Below are positions 19,367 to 27,877 of a stretch of DNA of 64,000 nucleotides, in pieces. The stretch covers positions 4,470,001 to 4,534,000 of the forward strand of contig NZ_CP047242.1 of assembly GCF_009856605.1 (NCBI RefSeq), read 5' to 3'. The DNA comes from Trichormus variabilis 0441 (GTDB taxonomy: Bacteria; Cyanobacteriota; Cyanobacteriia; Cyanobacteriales; Nostocaceae). The translations under genes and the position numbers were made by a program. The notes under the pieces are model-generated. The model saw nothing but the letters and a program-made list of their open reading frames with translations, was not told where the DNA came from and searched no databases. Numbering within the stretch: the first letter of the stretch is position 1; each line of letters opens with the position of its first letter.

Positions 19367-21460
19367 TTAGTAAAGGTCTTCTGAGTATTCTATGTTTTCT
19401 TCGGCAGGGATGTTGTCTCTAGTTACCCTTACGTCGTCAGTGCTAGTGTTTTCTAGGGTTGGGCGATACCAGTACCTAGCTTTTACACCGTTAAGCCGCT
19501 TCTGTTCTTTTGTGTAACCAAGTTGACGAAGGATAGCTGTAACATCTCCCTGTGCTTTCTTATCGTTCAGTTTGCTCACGTCGAAGCCTAAAGCGTTTTC
19601 CATGATGTCAGCAACAGTACAAGGGTTGTGACGCGCTGTGTAGGCTGTTATTTTCTCTGTCCAAGGGTTATCTTGTTCGTATTGGGCTGTATCTTCTGCT
19701 GCTTTCTCGACTTCCTCGCCTTCCAAGTGCCAGCGTTCACCAGCCAAGAACAGAGCTAACACGGCTGACCAGACATCATCTCTCATGTCTTCTACGGCTT
19801 TGGTGTCTACTCGTTGGTCTAAGTTGACAACCCAAAACCTACGATTACCTGTGCTGTCTGTTAGAAATTCGCTCTGGTTCGTTGTTCCGCAAATAACAAA
19901 ATGTCTTGGGTAGGTGTCAGGCTCACTGGCGTAAGGTCTACGGTAGGTGTCACGCTCTATGCTCATGAATGACTTAATGGCTGACACGGCTTTCTTACTG
20001 AATGCGTTCTCTATCTCGCCCCACTCGATACACCAGCTACGAGTCATGGCTAACAGTTGGTCTACGTCGCTCTTGTGTTCCCCTAGCGTCTGGAAGGACT
20101 CACCGAATAGACTGCTAAAGAATGTTGTCTTACCTATGCCTTGCTTACCCTGTAGCACAAGCGCGCAATCAGCCTTGCATCCTGGGTTAAGCGCACGAGC
20201 AACAGCAGACACAAGCCAACGACGAACATACAGCCTATGTAAACGGTTGGTGATTCCCATTGCTTGGTAGAGGGCAGACAGAATAGGCTCTGGGTCTTCT
20301 GCGGCTGTGAGGCTCTGGAGGTAAGAACGGACAGCATGATACGGGTTGTCTTGTGCAATCACAGAGGCAATCCTACGGAAGTTATCGAACGGTAGGTCTA
20401 GGTCTAACTCTCTTTCACAGATATCATGTAGCTTCTCTATGCTCATGTGAATGCCTCTGAACCTAAGCTTATTCTGCATCTCATCCCACTGTAAGCTGTT
20501 GCCAAATAACTGCTCTAAGGTATCCCGCATAAGGTTACTCTTGCTTCGTTTGCCTCCGTTGCTAGTTAGTGTAATCGGCTTACTGGCTCCTGTGTTTGCA
20601 CTGGCTAACGTTGCTCTGGTTTCCTCTTCAGACAAACCTAGACACTCGGTTGCAACAGTGAATAGACAGTTGTCAATGTCTTCGAGTTTGTCAGGGAACA
20701 AGCCAGCTAAGGTGTACTTGGTAGAGTTCAGAGTGCTGTTACGTTCGCCTTCCTTGGCTTGCTTTAGTTTGTTGGCAAAATGTTCTAGTTTCTCTCTGAA
20801 GTTCGCATCAGAGTAGTTAGGCTTAGGCTGGTTTACCTTGGCTGGCTTGCCAACTTCTGGTAACCCATCCATAATCTCATCTACTGCATACCGTGTACCC
20901 GAAGCCTCGAAGATAGTTACCAGCTTGGGTTCGCCTTTCTTGTGCAGTAGCCCTGGTAGCCTCATGACTCGCGCCAAGTCCTTCACAGCTTTGTCTGAGC
21001 CATAGTGAGCAATCAGCCTTTCTTGCCAACCTCTGAACTCATCGGCTGACGCTTGCACAGACTCATCTAGCAACCAGTAAGCATGACACTTGTCAGCACT
21101 GGTAGAGACAATCAGACTGGGCTGCAAATGCCAGCTATCGGGTATACCGTTATCACAGTCGATGAACAACGCGCGTACTTGGACTACGTTTGCTGTCTTG
21201 CGCTCTCCTGTGCCGTCTGTCTCTTGCACTGTGACAAATACGCCAGCACCTTTGTTGTTCAGTCGTTGCAGTTTGTTCCACGAGCTTGCTAACGTATCGT
21301 GCCAGCACTGGGCTAGTGTTCTATCTTTCTGTTCGCTGTCGCTGTCGTCAAAGGTTTGCCAAGTGACGGCTGTTTCTGAGTCTCCACATAGCAAGCTTAA
21401 GAAGGTTTCAGCTTGCGCGTAGTCAGAGTTTTGGTGTAGAATTGGGTTAATAGATTTCAT
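19367..21460 (-). CDS. Primase-helicase (RepB-like primase plus VapE/VirE-type helicase), 697 aa
   Basis: The N-terminal part resembles primases of small replicons (ALFIDCDNG near residue 100, HAYWLLDES near 125, VMRLPGLLHKKG near 160). The C-terminal part is a superfamily-3-like helicase of the VapE/VirE family: Walker A GKQGIGKTTFF near 437, Walker B WCIEWGEIE near 473, GTTNQSEFLTDSTGNRRFW near 520. Such fusions start replication of phage satellites and integrative plasmids. It is followed by the TGTCCC iteron cluster, which I take as the origin. The start ATG 21,460 is preceded by GGGAGG held in the loop of a small hairpin. Full length, no damage seen. Confidence 0.85.
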   Translation of the reverse strand: MKSINPILHQNSDYAQAETFLSLLCGDSETAVTWQTFDDSDSEQKDRTLAQCWHDTLASSWNKLQRLNNKGAGVFVTVQETDGTGERKTANVVQVRALFIDCDNGIPDSWHLQPSLIVSTSADKCHAYWLLDESVQASADEFRGWQERLIAHYGSDKAVKDLARVMRLPGLLHKKGEPKLVTIFEASGTRYAVDEIMDGLPEVGKPAKVNQPKPNYSDANFREKLEHFANKLKQAKEGERNSTLNSTKYTLAGLFPDKLEDIDNCLFTVATECLGLSEEETRATLASANTGASKPITLTSNGGKRSKSNLMRDTLEQLFGNSLQWDEMQNKLRFRGIHMSIEKLHDICERELDLDLPFDNFRRIASVIAQDNPYHAVRSYLQSLTAAEDPEPILSALYQAMGITNRLHRLYVRRWLVSAVARALNPGCKADCALVLQGKQGIGKTTFFSSLFGESFQTLGEHKSDVDQLLAMTRSWCIEWGEIENAFSKKAVSAIKSFMSIERDTYRRPYASEPDTYPRHFVICGTTNQSEFLTDSTGNRRFWVVNLDQRVDTKAVEDMRDDVWSAVLALFLAGERWHLEGEEVEKAAEDTAQYEQDNPWTEKITAYTARHNPCTVADIMENALGFDVSKLNDKKAQGDVTAILRQLGYTKEQKRLNGVKARYWYRPTLENTSTDDVRVTRDNIPAEENIEYSEDLY

Positions 21461-21465
21461 GAGTT

Positions 21466-21483
21466 AACCGCCTCCCTGCGGTT
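21466..21483 (-). promoter_or_regulatory. RBS-bearing hairpin before the primase-helicase gene
   Basis: On the minus strand AACCGC and GCGGTT pair around the loop AGGGAG, which is part of the ribosome-binding site, seven bases before the ATG. The Shine-Dalgarno is thus presented in or hidden by a stem-loop. Functional meaning is a guess. Confidence 0.35.
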
Positions 21484-21608
21484 TGCTTTTGTTTTGGATT
21501 TCTAGAGCCGTCATGTGTTCGCTGCACTGGCGGCTCTTTGGTTTGCTTAGAACTTCCAGTTCGCAAAGCTGGTTCACTTTCGTACTCGCTTTGCTTCGGT
21601 CGGTTTAC
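21484..21608. other. Short intergenic stretch upstream of primase-helicase
   Basis: No gene seen. It should contain the promoter or leader of the primase-helicase if that gene is not read through from 21,609. One CTTAAG motif lies at its right edge (21,608). Confidence 0.3.
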
Positions 21609-21845
21609 TTAAGATTTGGACAAGTGAGAGAGAGCTTGTGTGAGCTTGTTAATTGTCTGTTCTAAGATTTCTGTAGCCTGTGCCTTAGTCATTTCTTGCC
21701 ACTCTAGACACCAAGCCAGCCAAAGTAAGTAAGCTTCTGTAGCTGTCTCAGGTTTGGGGTTAGCTGCCAGATGGTAGGTTAGCTCTAGACGTGCTGCTTC
21801 TGTAAGCTCAGTACGGACGGAGTTCTTCTGTGCTTTGTTAGCCAC
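21609..21845 (-). CDS. Small helical protein, 78 aa
   Basis: GTG at 21,845 shares a base with the TAG of the upstream 51-aa gene (TAGTG), good evidence for coupled translation. The protein (MANKAQKNSVRTELTEAARL) is helical, with a Trp-rich middle (AYLLWLAWCLEWQEMTKAQ). No family recognised. Confidence 0.55.
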   Translation of the reverse strand: MANKAQKNSVRTELTEAARLELTYHLAANPKPETATEAYLLWLAWCLEWQEMTKAQATEILEQTINKLTQALSHLSKS

Positions 21846-22000
21846 TAATTTGTCTCCTTACCCTCAGTAAGCTCTGTGACGATAGCCAGCTTACAAAGCG
21901 TTCCAATGCGTACTTCTTTCGCTTTCGCTTGTGCTTTCAGTTGCTCGTATAACTCGTTGCTAACGTAGAACTGAACCTTAGTTGTCTTTCGGTCTGCCAT
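21845..22000 (-). CDS. Ribbon-helix-helix protein, 51 aa
   Basis: A very short gene (ATG 22,000) that most callers miss. RKTTKVQFYVSNELYEQLKA followed by QAKAKEVRIGTLCKLAIV is a textbook ribbon-helix-helix: a beta strand with alternating residues (TKVQFYV), helix A (NELYEQLKAQA) and helix B. Such proteins bind DNA as dimers and act as repressors or antitoxins. It overlaps the following 78-aa gene by one base, so the pair could be a toxin-antitoxin-like couple or simply co-expressed regulators. Confidence 0.7.
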   Translation of the reverse strand: MADRKTTKVQFYVSNELYEQLKAQAKAKEVRIGTLCKLAIVTELTEGKETN

Positions 22001-22153
22001 AGTCGCTTTGCTCCTGCTCCTAAGTTTTCTTTAGATGTCATCAGAGGTTCGTTTGACCTCTACTAGTTTTTCTTGTGGACTGTAAAACTGTAGCGTGTGA
22101 TACAGAAATAGTTAGTTTGCAAATATCCTCCTTTAGACATAGAACAGCTAATG

Positions 22154-22393
22154 CTAGTCCTTCAGCCCGTCTAATAGTTGCTGCACCTCATCTATGGCTA
22201 ACTTAAAGCGTTCATGTCTTGGGCTAGTTGGGTGAAGTTCTGCCTTCCAAGCGGAAAGCAACGAGCGCAAGTCTTCAGTTAGCTGAACAAGAGCGTCAGC
22301 GTCCATATCTTCAGGCACTCTTACAACTTTTGTTTTCTTCCCGTTGTACTTGCTTCTGCGGTCGCCACCCCAAGCCTTCTTTAGACTTTCCAT
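22154..22393 (-). CDS. Putative DNA-binding protein, 79 aa
   Basis: The ATG at 22,393 (MESLKKAWGGDRRSKYNGKK) fits the typical start of small RHH-like phage and plasmid proteins, in which a glycine/arginine-rich arm precedes a strand (TKVVRVPEDM) and helices. An upstream alternative start at 22,414 adds seven residues. Likely another small regulator of element 2. The gap to the next gene left (22,001-22,153) holds no gene that I can see. Confidence 0.5.
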   Translation of the reverse strand: MESLKKAWGGDRRSKYNGKKTKVVRVPEDMDADALVQLTEDLRSLLSAWKAELHPTSPRHERFKLAIDEVQQLLDGLKD

Positions 22394-22462
22394 ATTCTTG
22401 TTTGTTACGACCAAGTTTTGTTAGTTGTTCAGAGTTCCCGTCTGCTCGAAGTCAAACAAGAG

Positions 22463-22645
22463 TCATCTATTCGAGGCTTGTTTGTTGTCTTCGGAACTCC
22501 GCGCAGCCAGTAGTCTCTCTAGCCAATCTCGTTTCTTCTGCCAACTTCCGCCGCGCTTCTGTCCTAGCTTCTGCTCTAAGATGGCTACTACACTCCAACT
22601 CTCTGTATACAAACTTCTTAAGCTCTCTAAAGCGTGCTGTGTCAA
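22463..22645 (-). CDS. Hypothetical protein, about 60 aa
   Basis: From TTG 22,645 the frame reads MTQHALESLRSLYTESWSVV and ends in a basic stretch. The same frame is open up to a stop near 22,845 but without a usual start codon, so the true N terminus may lie further upstream (non-standard start, or a frameshift from the 56-aa gene at 22,806-22,976). Helical and basic; function unknown. Confidence 0.4.
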   Translation of the reverse strand: MTQHALESLRSLYTESWSVVAILEQKLGQKRGGSWQKKRDWLERLLAARSSEDNKQASNR

Positions 22646-22805
22646 CTCGATTCCTGTAAGCGGTTGTTCGTTCAGCAGTTCACTTACAGCATTTACTTGT
22701 GTTTGCTGGGTGTTTTCGTAGTCGGCTGAACGTTCGTGAACAGGCGAACGCTGGCTTGCTGTAAGGCTTTCAGCGTTTTCTGAGGCTGAACTTAAGGTGA
22801 ACTGG

Positions 22806-22976
22806 TCAGTCAGTTGCGAACGAGAATAGACAGATGAGGGTAGCTAATGCGGCTGATAGGTTGCCGTGTCCCTCAGAGTCAGCGAACGCTTGCAAGGCTT
22901 CTGCTTGCTTTGGGTTAACGTCTAAGCGAGAACGCCTCGAATAGCTGGCTTGTTCTTGACTTCGAGTTCTAGGCAT
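22806..22976 (-). CDS. Small hypothetical protein, 56 aa
   Basis: ATG 22,976 overlaps the end of the nuclease gene by 8 nt. It begins MPRTRSQEQASYSRRSRLDV, a basic arm, and ends with a hydrophobic helix (LSAALATLICLFSFATD). Gene size and overlap support coding. The frame stops (TGA) inside the open frame of the next small gene. Function unknown. Confidence 0.5.
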   Translation of the reverse strand: MPRTRSQEQASYSRRSRLDVNPKQAEALQAFADSEGHGNLSAALATLICLFSFATD

Positions 22977-23799
22977 AGTTATCTACCTCCTCTACTAAGT
23001 CTCCTAGTGTGCAGAAGCAATCACGGTAAGCCTTGTAAGCCCAGTAATAGCGTTCTCTGTTGCAGGTTTCTTCCTCTTCCCACTCATCACTGAGGGCAGA
23101 TGGTAAGTATACAAGCCCGTAGACAGTGCGCTTTTCATCAGACAACCTACCGATAGGGCATAAGACAATACAACCAAGCAGTGTCTCGCCTCTTCGCTTG
23201 CAAGCCTCAGCTTTCGCGTCCCAGGCAGAACATGAGTCAACCCAAAGACTCTGAGGATAGCGGCGATAGCCAGCAAGATGACTGCTGCTGTCTTTAGGTA
23301 GACCTAGTGTGCAGCCAGCGTACCGAGCCTCTTTCACTTCCAAGGCAAACTTGCGCCCGTTAGCGTTAGTTATTATGATGTCTGCTTGCTTGCTCTTAGT
23401 GTCTCCATCGGCTACCGCAGGCAACACGACGGCATTCAGACCTTGCCTAGCGAGTTCTTGGACGACTAAGTTCTCTAGCTTGTGTGACCGTTGGTAAGTG
23501 TCGGCATAAGTTAACAGGCGTTCGTGGGTCATATAGTCTGCTACCTTCCCTTTACGTTTGTCTTGTCTCAGTTTCTCAGGACTGCTAACGCTAACGTGAG
23601 AACTACCTAAATGAACGAGTGTTTGCCCACCCAAGTCAACTTTCGTGTGAGGCTCCACAGGTGAACTAAGTACCAACCATTCGTTAGCTTGGGCTATCGC
23701 TTCCTCTTCGCTTAAGTTCTCGTATGGGTAAGTTGGCTGGAGCGTTGGTTCTAGCTCCAGTAGATGACCTTCTATAATCCGTTGCTTTCTCACTTTCAT
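22969..23799 (-). CDS. PD-(D/E)XK nuclease-like protein, 276 aa
   Basis: In the middle (about residues 110-155), ENLVVQELARQGLNAVVLPA leads into QADIIITNANGRKFALEVKE: the helix, Asp, and ExK arrangement of the PD-(D/E)XK nuclease superfamily, which includes restriction enzymes, Holliday-junction resolvases and phage nucleases. The N terminus is charged and Pro rich; the C-terminal half has a Trp/Cys-rich part (RRYPQSLWVDSCSAWDAKAE) and an acidic tail. In element 2 it could resolve replication products or act against competing phages. Nuclease fold is likely; target unknown. Confidence 0.65.
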   Translation of the reverse strand: MKVRKQRIIEGHLLELEPTLQPTYPYENLSEEEAIAQANEWLVLSSPVEPHTKVDLGGQTLVHLGSSHVSVSSPEKLRQDKRKGKVADYMTHERLLTYADTYQRSHKLENLVVQELARQGLNAVVLPAVADGDTKSKQADIIITNANGRKFALEVKEARYAGCTLGLPKDSSSHLAGYRRYPQSLWVDSCSAWDAKAEACKRRGETLLGCIVLCPIGRLSDEKRTVYGLVYLPSALSDEWEEEETCNRERYYWAYKAYRDCFCTLGDLVEEVDNYA

Positions 23800-23910
23800 T
23801 CTCCTACTTAGTAATTTGTCTGATAAGCCAGCTTAGGTTCGCAGCCTTGGCTGGCTTTTTGCTTTCCTTAGTCTTCAGGGCTTTCTTGCGTAAGTCCGAA
23901 GCGGCTAACT

Positions 23911-24171
23911 TTAGTTATCTGTTTGCGACTTCGGAAGCTTGTGTGTCTTACCATCGAAGGTTAGCTTGTCCAGGTTCTCTAGAAGTTCTCGTACGAGTTC
24001 ACTTAGGCTTCTGTAGCCCAAGTCCTTAGCCATGTCCTTATACCGTTTACCTAATGTCGGATTGCCTAAGTAAACCTCTACCGTTCCGTAAGTTGTCCTC
24101 TTGGTTAGGAGACAATAATCATCGTCTACTGGTAAAAGAAGGTTGTCTTGTCGTTGCTTTCTTCTGCTCAC
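23911..24171 (-). CDS. Small RHH-like protein, 86 aa
   Basis: Begins MSRRKQRQDNLLLPVDDDYC. After a strand-rich start, KRYKDMAKDLGYRSLSELVR then ELLENLDKL matches the two helices of a ribbon-helix-helix (G-Y-x-S-x-S-E-L-V-R-E-L-L is typical). It probably binds DNA as a dimer and could recognise the CTTAAG array or other repeats nearby. A gap of 111 bp separates it from the nuclease gene. Confidence 0.6.
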   Translation of the reverse strand: MSRRKQRQDNLLLPVDDDYCLLTKRTTYGTVEVYLGNPTLGKRYKDMAKDLGYRSLSELVRELLENLDKLTFDGKTHKLPKSQTDN

Positions 24172-24192
24172 TGCCTTAAGTCTCCGTTTTCT

Positions 24193-24363
24193 TTAGTTCT
24201 CTGCGCTGTGTAGTGCTTTCACGTAATCCTTAGCTGCCCAGATTTCCTGCTGTATGCTTCTGCGTTCTTTGTCTGTTCTGGCTATCTGTAGCTGGCTGTA
24301 TAGGTCTGCTAAGTGTAGATAAGCTGCACACAGAGCTTGTCTCACTAGCTGGCTTGTTTCCAC
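24193..24363 (-). CDS. Small helical protein, 56 aa
   Basis: GTG 24,363 follows AGGAGG at a spacing of seven bases, an excellent ribosome-binding site, and the frame (METSQLVRQALCAAYLHLAD) stays helical to its stop at 24,193. Too short for most callers. It precedes the RHH-like gene by 21 bp. Function unknown. Confidence 0.5.
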   Translation of the reverse strand: METSQLVRQALCAAYLHLADLYSQLQIARTDKERRSIQQEIWAAKDYVKALHSAEN

Positions 24364-24432
24364 TGGCTCACCTCCTCTTCGGTTAACTTATCCGGGTATT
24401 CTCTAGAAAAGCTGTGGGGTAAACTTGGAGGG

Positions 24433-25164
24433 CTTAAGCGAACAAAAGCAGAGGTAATTTGTAGTGATAACCGTACCTCTGTTGTTCGGGAAGTCCGAGT
24501 CAATAGATAACTTAAGTGTGCTGTTGACTTCGGTTGGTTGACCCAAAGTAAGAAAGACAAAGACAAAGTAAGAAACGAGTAAGAAACGCTTGCTTAAGCT
24601 AACGTGAACCCTATACAGCGTAAGCATAAGGGAAGCCATTACTGAGCAAACCTCTTGCTTACTTGTAGCTTGCTACTGACAACAGCAGTAAACTGCCTGA
24701 CCCCTCCCCTTCCTTACTTTTGTGACCCTCTACTTAGCAGCTTGGGAAACGAAAGAAGAAAACCTTAGTCGGCTGTAGCTTAAGTGCTGGCTAACTATAA
24801 TTGACCAACTGCTGTCTAAGGCTTGCTTGGTGCTTAGACAAAGACTTTCTCGCTCCAGCACAAGTGCGCTTAAGCCTCCGGGGGGAGTGAACTTTTGGCT
24901 GGCACTGGCAGTAGTTTTCTCTAGCAAATAGCCAACGTTTACCCGGACACTTAAGCCTTCTTCAGTCCACATAACAGACAAAGCCAACCGCAGATAACAA
25001 AAGCCTGTAAAGCTTACAGTGCTTAAGTTCCAGGCTCACTTCTATTCTATTTGTCTCTCCACAAAGGAAAACAAACGCTGAGAACCTTGCAAACTAAGGA
25101 AAGCGTTGGTGTATTCGTGCGCTGTGGACTTGGATACCCTAAGTTTACTTAGTTCTCACTTAAG
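24433..25164. repeat. Array of eight CTTAAG palindromes
   Basis: CTTAAG starts at 24,433, 24,511, 24,593, 24,779, 24,869, 24,950, 25,022 and 25,159. Steps are 78, 82, 186, 90, 81, 72 and 137 bp, mostly near 80 bp or about twice that. About nine more copies are scattered through the rest of element 2 (for example 18,851, 21,396, 21,608, 22,617, 22,791, 23,711, 24,175 and 27,964). Flanks are not otherwise conserved. Confidence 0.6.
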
Positions 25165-25216
25165 TCAACCCAAAGCAAACAGGCGCAAGGTTGCTGAAGT
25201 GTACCCGCGCCCAACT

Positions 25217-25312
25217 GATAAGCCTCAGAAGGGTAGCTCTTATCTGGCTTCTGAGATTTACTTGCTTGCTGAATAAGCTTTCAGAAGAGTTCTCTTATTC
25301 TGACTTCTGAAG
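25217..25312. repeat. Tandem pair of covarying pseudoknot-like repeats
   Basis: Each unit has two interleaved inverted repeats in the order A-B-A'-B'. Unit 1: A GATAAG (25,217)/CTTATC (25,239), B CTCAGAAG (25,224)/CTTCTGAG (25,248). Unit 2: A GAATAAG (25,271)/CTTATTC (25,294), B TTCAGAAG (25,280)/CTTCTGAA (25,304). Differences between units occur on both sides of each stem, so pairing is kept. As RNA this is an H-type pseudoknot or two mutually exclusive hairpins. Confidence 0.65.
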
Positions 25313-26362
25313 CTGTCAACCGTTGTTGGTTCTTAGGTTGGCAGGAGGTAAGCTCTTTCAGAGCGAACGAAGTTCTTTTGTACTAACTTCGGTAGACTGG
25401 CTGTGACGAGTAAGGCTGTATACAACAAGCGTTTTCTTGGCGTGTCTTAGTGTGCAGCATATTTGGTGATACTCGTTGCTAGTTGTTGGTAGCTGTCGTT
25501 TGTATTCTTCCAAGTGTGCAATAGCTAACCATAAGCGCCCTGAGATGTCAGTAAGCTGTATTTCGCTGTCACTGTTCCACCTCTGAAAACAAGCAGTACT
25601 TTAGGTTATCCGGTGATTCGTTCACTTCGTTCATAGTTATTCTCTCTGTAAGTCCCAAAGTCTGGCACACCGTAGTTCTTCTAATATACTGGTACTTCAT
25701 GGTCACTGATACAGCCTGCGTAGTGTCTCATGATTACCTCTGGACTGTTCCCAACCCAACGAGCTATCTGCGGGATAGGGACACCTGCCTCTATACACTG
25801 GCTAATGAAAGTGTGCCTAGTGTTGTAAGGGCTTCTGTATCATCGTACTTTGCCCTCGTCCACGAGCGTAGCGAGTATGCCTCTGTAAACCTTCTGACCG
25901 CTTCTACACCCACGCCACACCTGATTCGTAAACTTACCGTTGTCTATCGGTTTACCGTTTGGACTGGTGAACACCAGTGAGTCAGGGCTAGTGTTAGCTG
26001 GACGAATTGACAAAAGTAGACTAGAGAGCTTCTGATTACATGGGAACTTTCTAGGTTTTCCAGTCTTCGTAGTCTTCCTTATGTCTAGCTGGCTATCATA
26101 AGACTCGCAGAAGGTTATCTGAGTACAGTCTAGGCTGACGTGTTGCCACCGTAACCCAATAGCTTCACCAGTCCGGCATCCAGTAAGAAATAGAAACTGG
26201 ACAAAAAATAAGTAATGCGGTCGTTTGTCTGCGAAAGCCTGAATGATTGTGTCTCGTTCTGCTGCTGTGAACGCATTGGTCACAAGTTAAAAGTCAGGAA
26301 ATTTTGTCAATACATCTTTGAGCATAAATATTTCTGTATAAGAATGATAATCGTATCGAAGG

Positions 26363-26393
26363 GGAAGGGTGCGAGAGACGCTCGCACCCTTCC
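26363..26393 (+). terminator. Strong hairpin near the IS left end
   Basis: GGAAGGGTGCGAG (26,363-26,375) pairs perfectly with CTCGCACCCTTCC (26,381-26,393). It lies between the left inverted repeat and the transposase and would block transcription or translation from outside, as IS elements commonly do. Confidence 0.7.
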
Positions 26394-26503
26394 ACACCCC
26401 TATTTTTGATGATCATTATTGTGCTGGTTTGCTAGGATGATTTGCTTGCCAAAAAATTATGTGAAACTCAGTTAAGACAAATACTTGAGCAATGTAAAAA
26501 ACC

Positions 26504-27877
26504 GTGAGTAGCAGCCGTAAGACTAATCGAGATCATGCCAAAAAGAAGCAACGGCCGATGGTGGAAGACGAAGTAATAGCATCGCATCTGTCGGCATTAC
26601 TAACACCAGCCATTACATCCCAAGAAAATTACTATCGGCAACTGGGATTAAGAGATAGGATTCTCAACTTACCATTAATGGTGGCGGCGGTGCTAACTCT
26701 ACTCTGGCGTGATGTTGCAGGAGTCACGGAACTGACAAGAATGTTAGCCAGAGAAGGCTTTCTATGGTGTAGACCCCTGGAGGTTAGCCAGCAAGCAATA
26801 TCTCAAAGGTTTTTAACTTTTCCGGCTCAATTATTTGAGAAAGTATTTAAAGATTTATTGCCACATTTACAAGCTTCTTGGCAAAGAAGAAATCAACGTA
26901 AAATCCCCCCAAGTGTTCAATTTACTTTGACGAAATTTGAAAAGATATGGATAGTAGACTGTTCAATCTTAGAAGCGTTATTTCAGAAGCTTGATAGCTT
27001 AAAAGATGCGCCCCAAGGACAATTAGCCGGAAAAATTGGCACGGTCATAAATTTAGTAAATCTTCTACCTGTAGAAATCTGGTTTTGTGAGAATCCCAGA
27101 ACTGCTGATACAAAGTTTGAAGCAGATATTTTAAATTTAGTTACACCCCATACGTTGCTGTTACTAGATAGAGGATTCTATCACTTTAACTTTTGGCTAC
27201 AATTAATTGCTCAGAATGTAAATTTTATTACTCGGTTGAAGAAGGGAGCAGCAATTCATGTCCAGCAAGTATTTACAGATAGCTTTGCGCTAAGAGACCG
27301 TTTGGTGCGTCTTGGTTCTGGCACAAAGAAAACTACGTTTATTACTTTACGTCTCGTTGAAATTCGTTCAGATAAAACATGGCATTCTTATTTAACTAGT
27401 GTACTTGACCCAGAAGTTTTACCTCCATACGTTGTAGCTGATTTATACCGCCGCAGATGGCGAATTGAAGATGCTTTTAATACTGTAAAGCGACTTTTGG
27501 GTTTAAGTTATTTATGGACTGGTTCTGTTAATGGTGTTCAATTGCAAGTTTGGGGTACTTGGTTATTTTATGCTGTATTGGTTGATTTAGGTGATGCTGT
27601 CGCTGACGAACTTTCTCTACCTTTTGACTCCATTTCTTTAGAGATGATTTATCGTGGACTTTATCATTTTTATGTAGCCCATCAACAAGGCAAGGCAACT
27701 GACCCTATTAAATATTTTGCATCTCCTGAAAATCAAGACTTAGGGATTGTTAAACGGCAACGAAAACCAAATATGAAGCTCATTGTTGCACCCTTCCCTG
27801 ATCAACAACGAGGAACTGAGGAATTTTTCTTTCAACCTCCTTCTAAAATCCCCTTGACAACTGGCTCACAACATTAA
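26504..27877 (+). CDS. IS4-family DDE transposase, 457 aa
   Basis: Starts at GTG 26,504. The DDE triad is visible: WIVDCSILEAL (first Asp, about residue 150), LLLDRGFYHF (second Asp, about 221) and RRRWRIEDAFNTVKRLLG (Glu, about 321), the last in the Y-x2-R-x3-E-x6-K arrangement that marks IS4-type enzymes. The N terminus is basic and helical, suited to binding the inverted repeats. The frame is intact. It catalyses cut-and-paste movement with 9-bp target duplication in this case. Confidence 0.92.
   Translation: MSSSRKTNRDHAKKKQRPMVEDEVIASHLSALLTPAITSQENYYRQLGLRDRILNLPLMVAAVLTLLWRDVAGVTELTRMLAREGFLWCRPLEVSQQAISQRFLTFPAQLFEKVFKDLLPHLQASWQRRNQRKIPPSVQFTLTKFEKIWIVDCSILEALFQKLDSLKDAPQGQLAGKIGTVINLVNLLPVEIWFCENPRTADTKFEADILNLVTPHTLLLLDRGFYHFNFWLQLIAQNVNFITRLKKGAAIHVQQVFTDSFALRDRLVRLGSGTKKTTFITLRLVEIRSDKTWHSYLTSVLDPEVLPPYVVADLYRRRWRIEDAFNTVKRLLGLSYLWTGSVNGVQLQVWGTWLFYAVLVDLGDAVADELSLPFDSISLEMIYRGLYHFYVAHQQGKATDPIKYFASPENQDLGIVKRQRKPNMKLIVAPFPDQQRGTEEFFFQPPSKIPLTTGSQH

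Larger units (their letters stand above)
24364..25680. other. 1.3-kb gene-poor control region of element 2
   Basis: I see no convincing gene here; the short open frames lack start signals and family features. Instead it holds eight CTTAAG palindromes (24,433-25,164) and a tandem pair of structured repeats (25,217-25,312). It lies between the end of the integrase pseudogene and the start of the small-gene operon, so it should also hold that operon's promoter. Confidence 0.5.

Noticed and set aside
24730..24987. 85-aa minus-strand frame in the CTTAAG array
   Set aside because: No good start signal or domain; it spans several CTTAAG motifs, and the composition looks non-coding.
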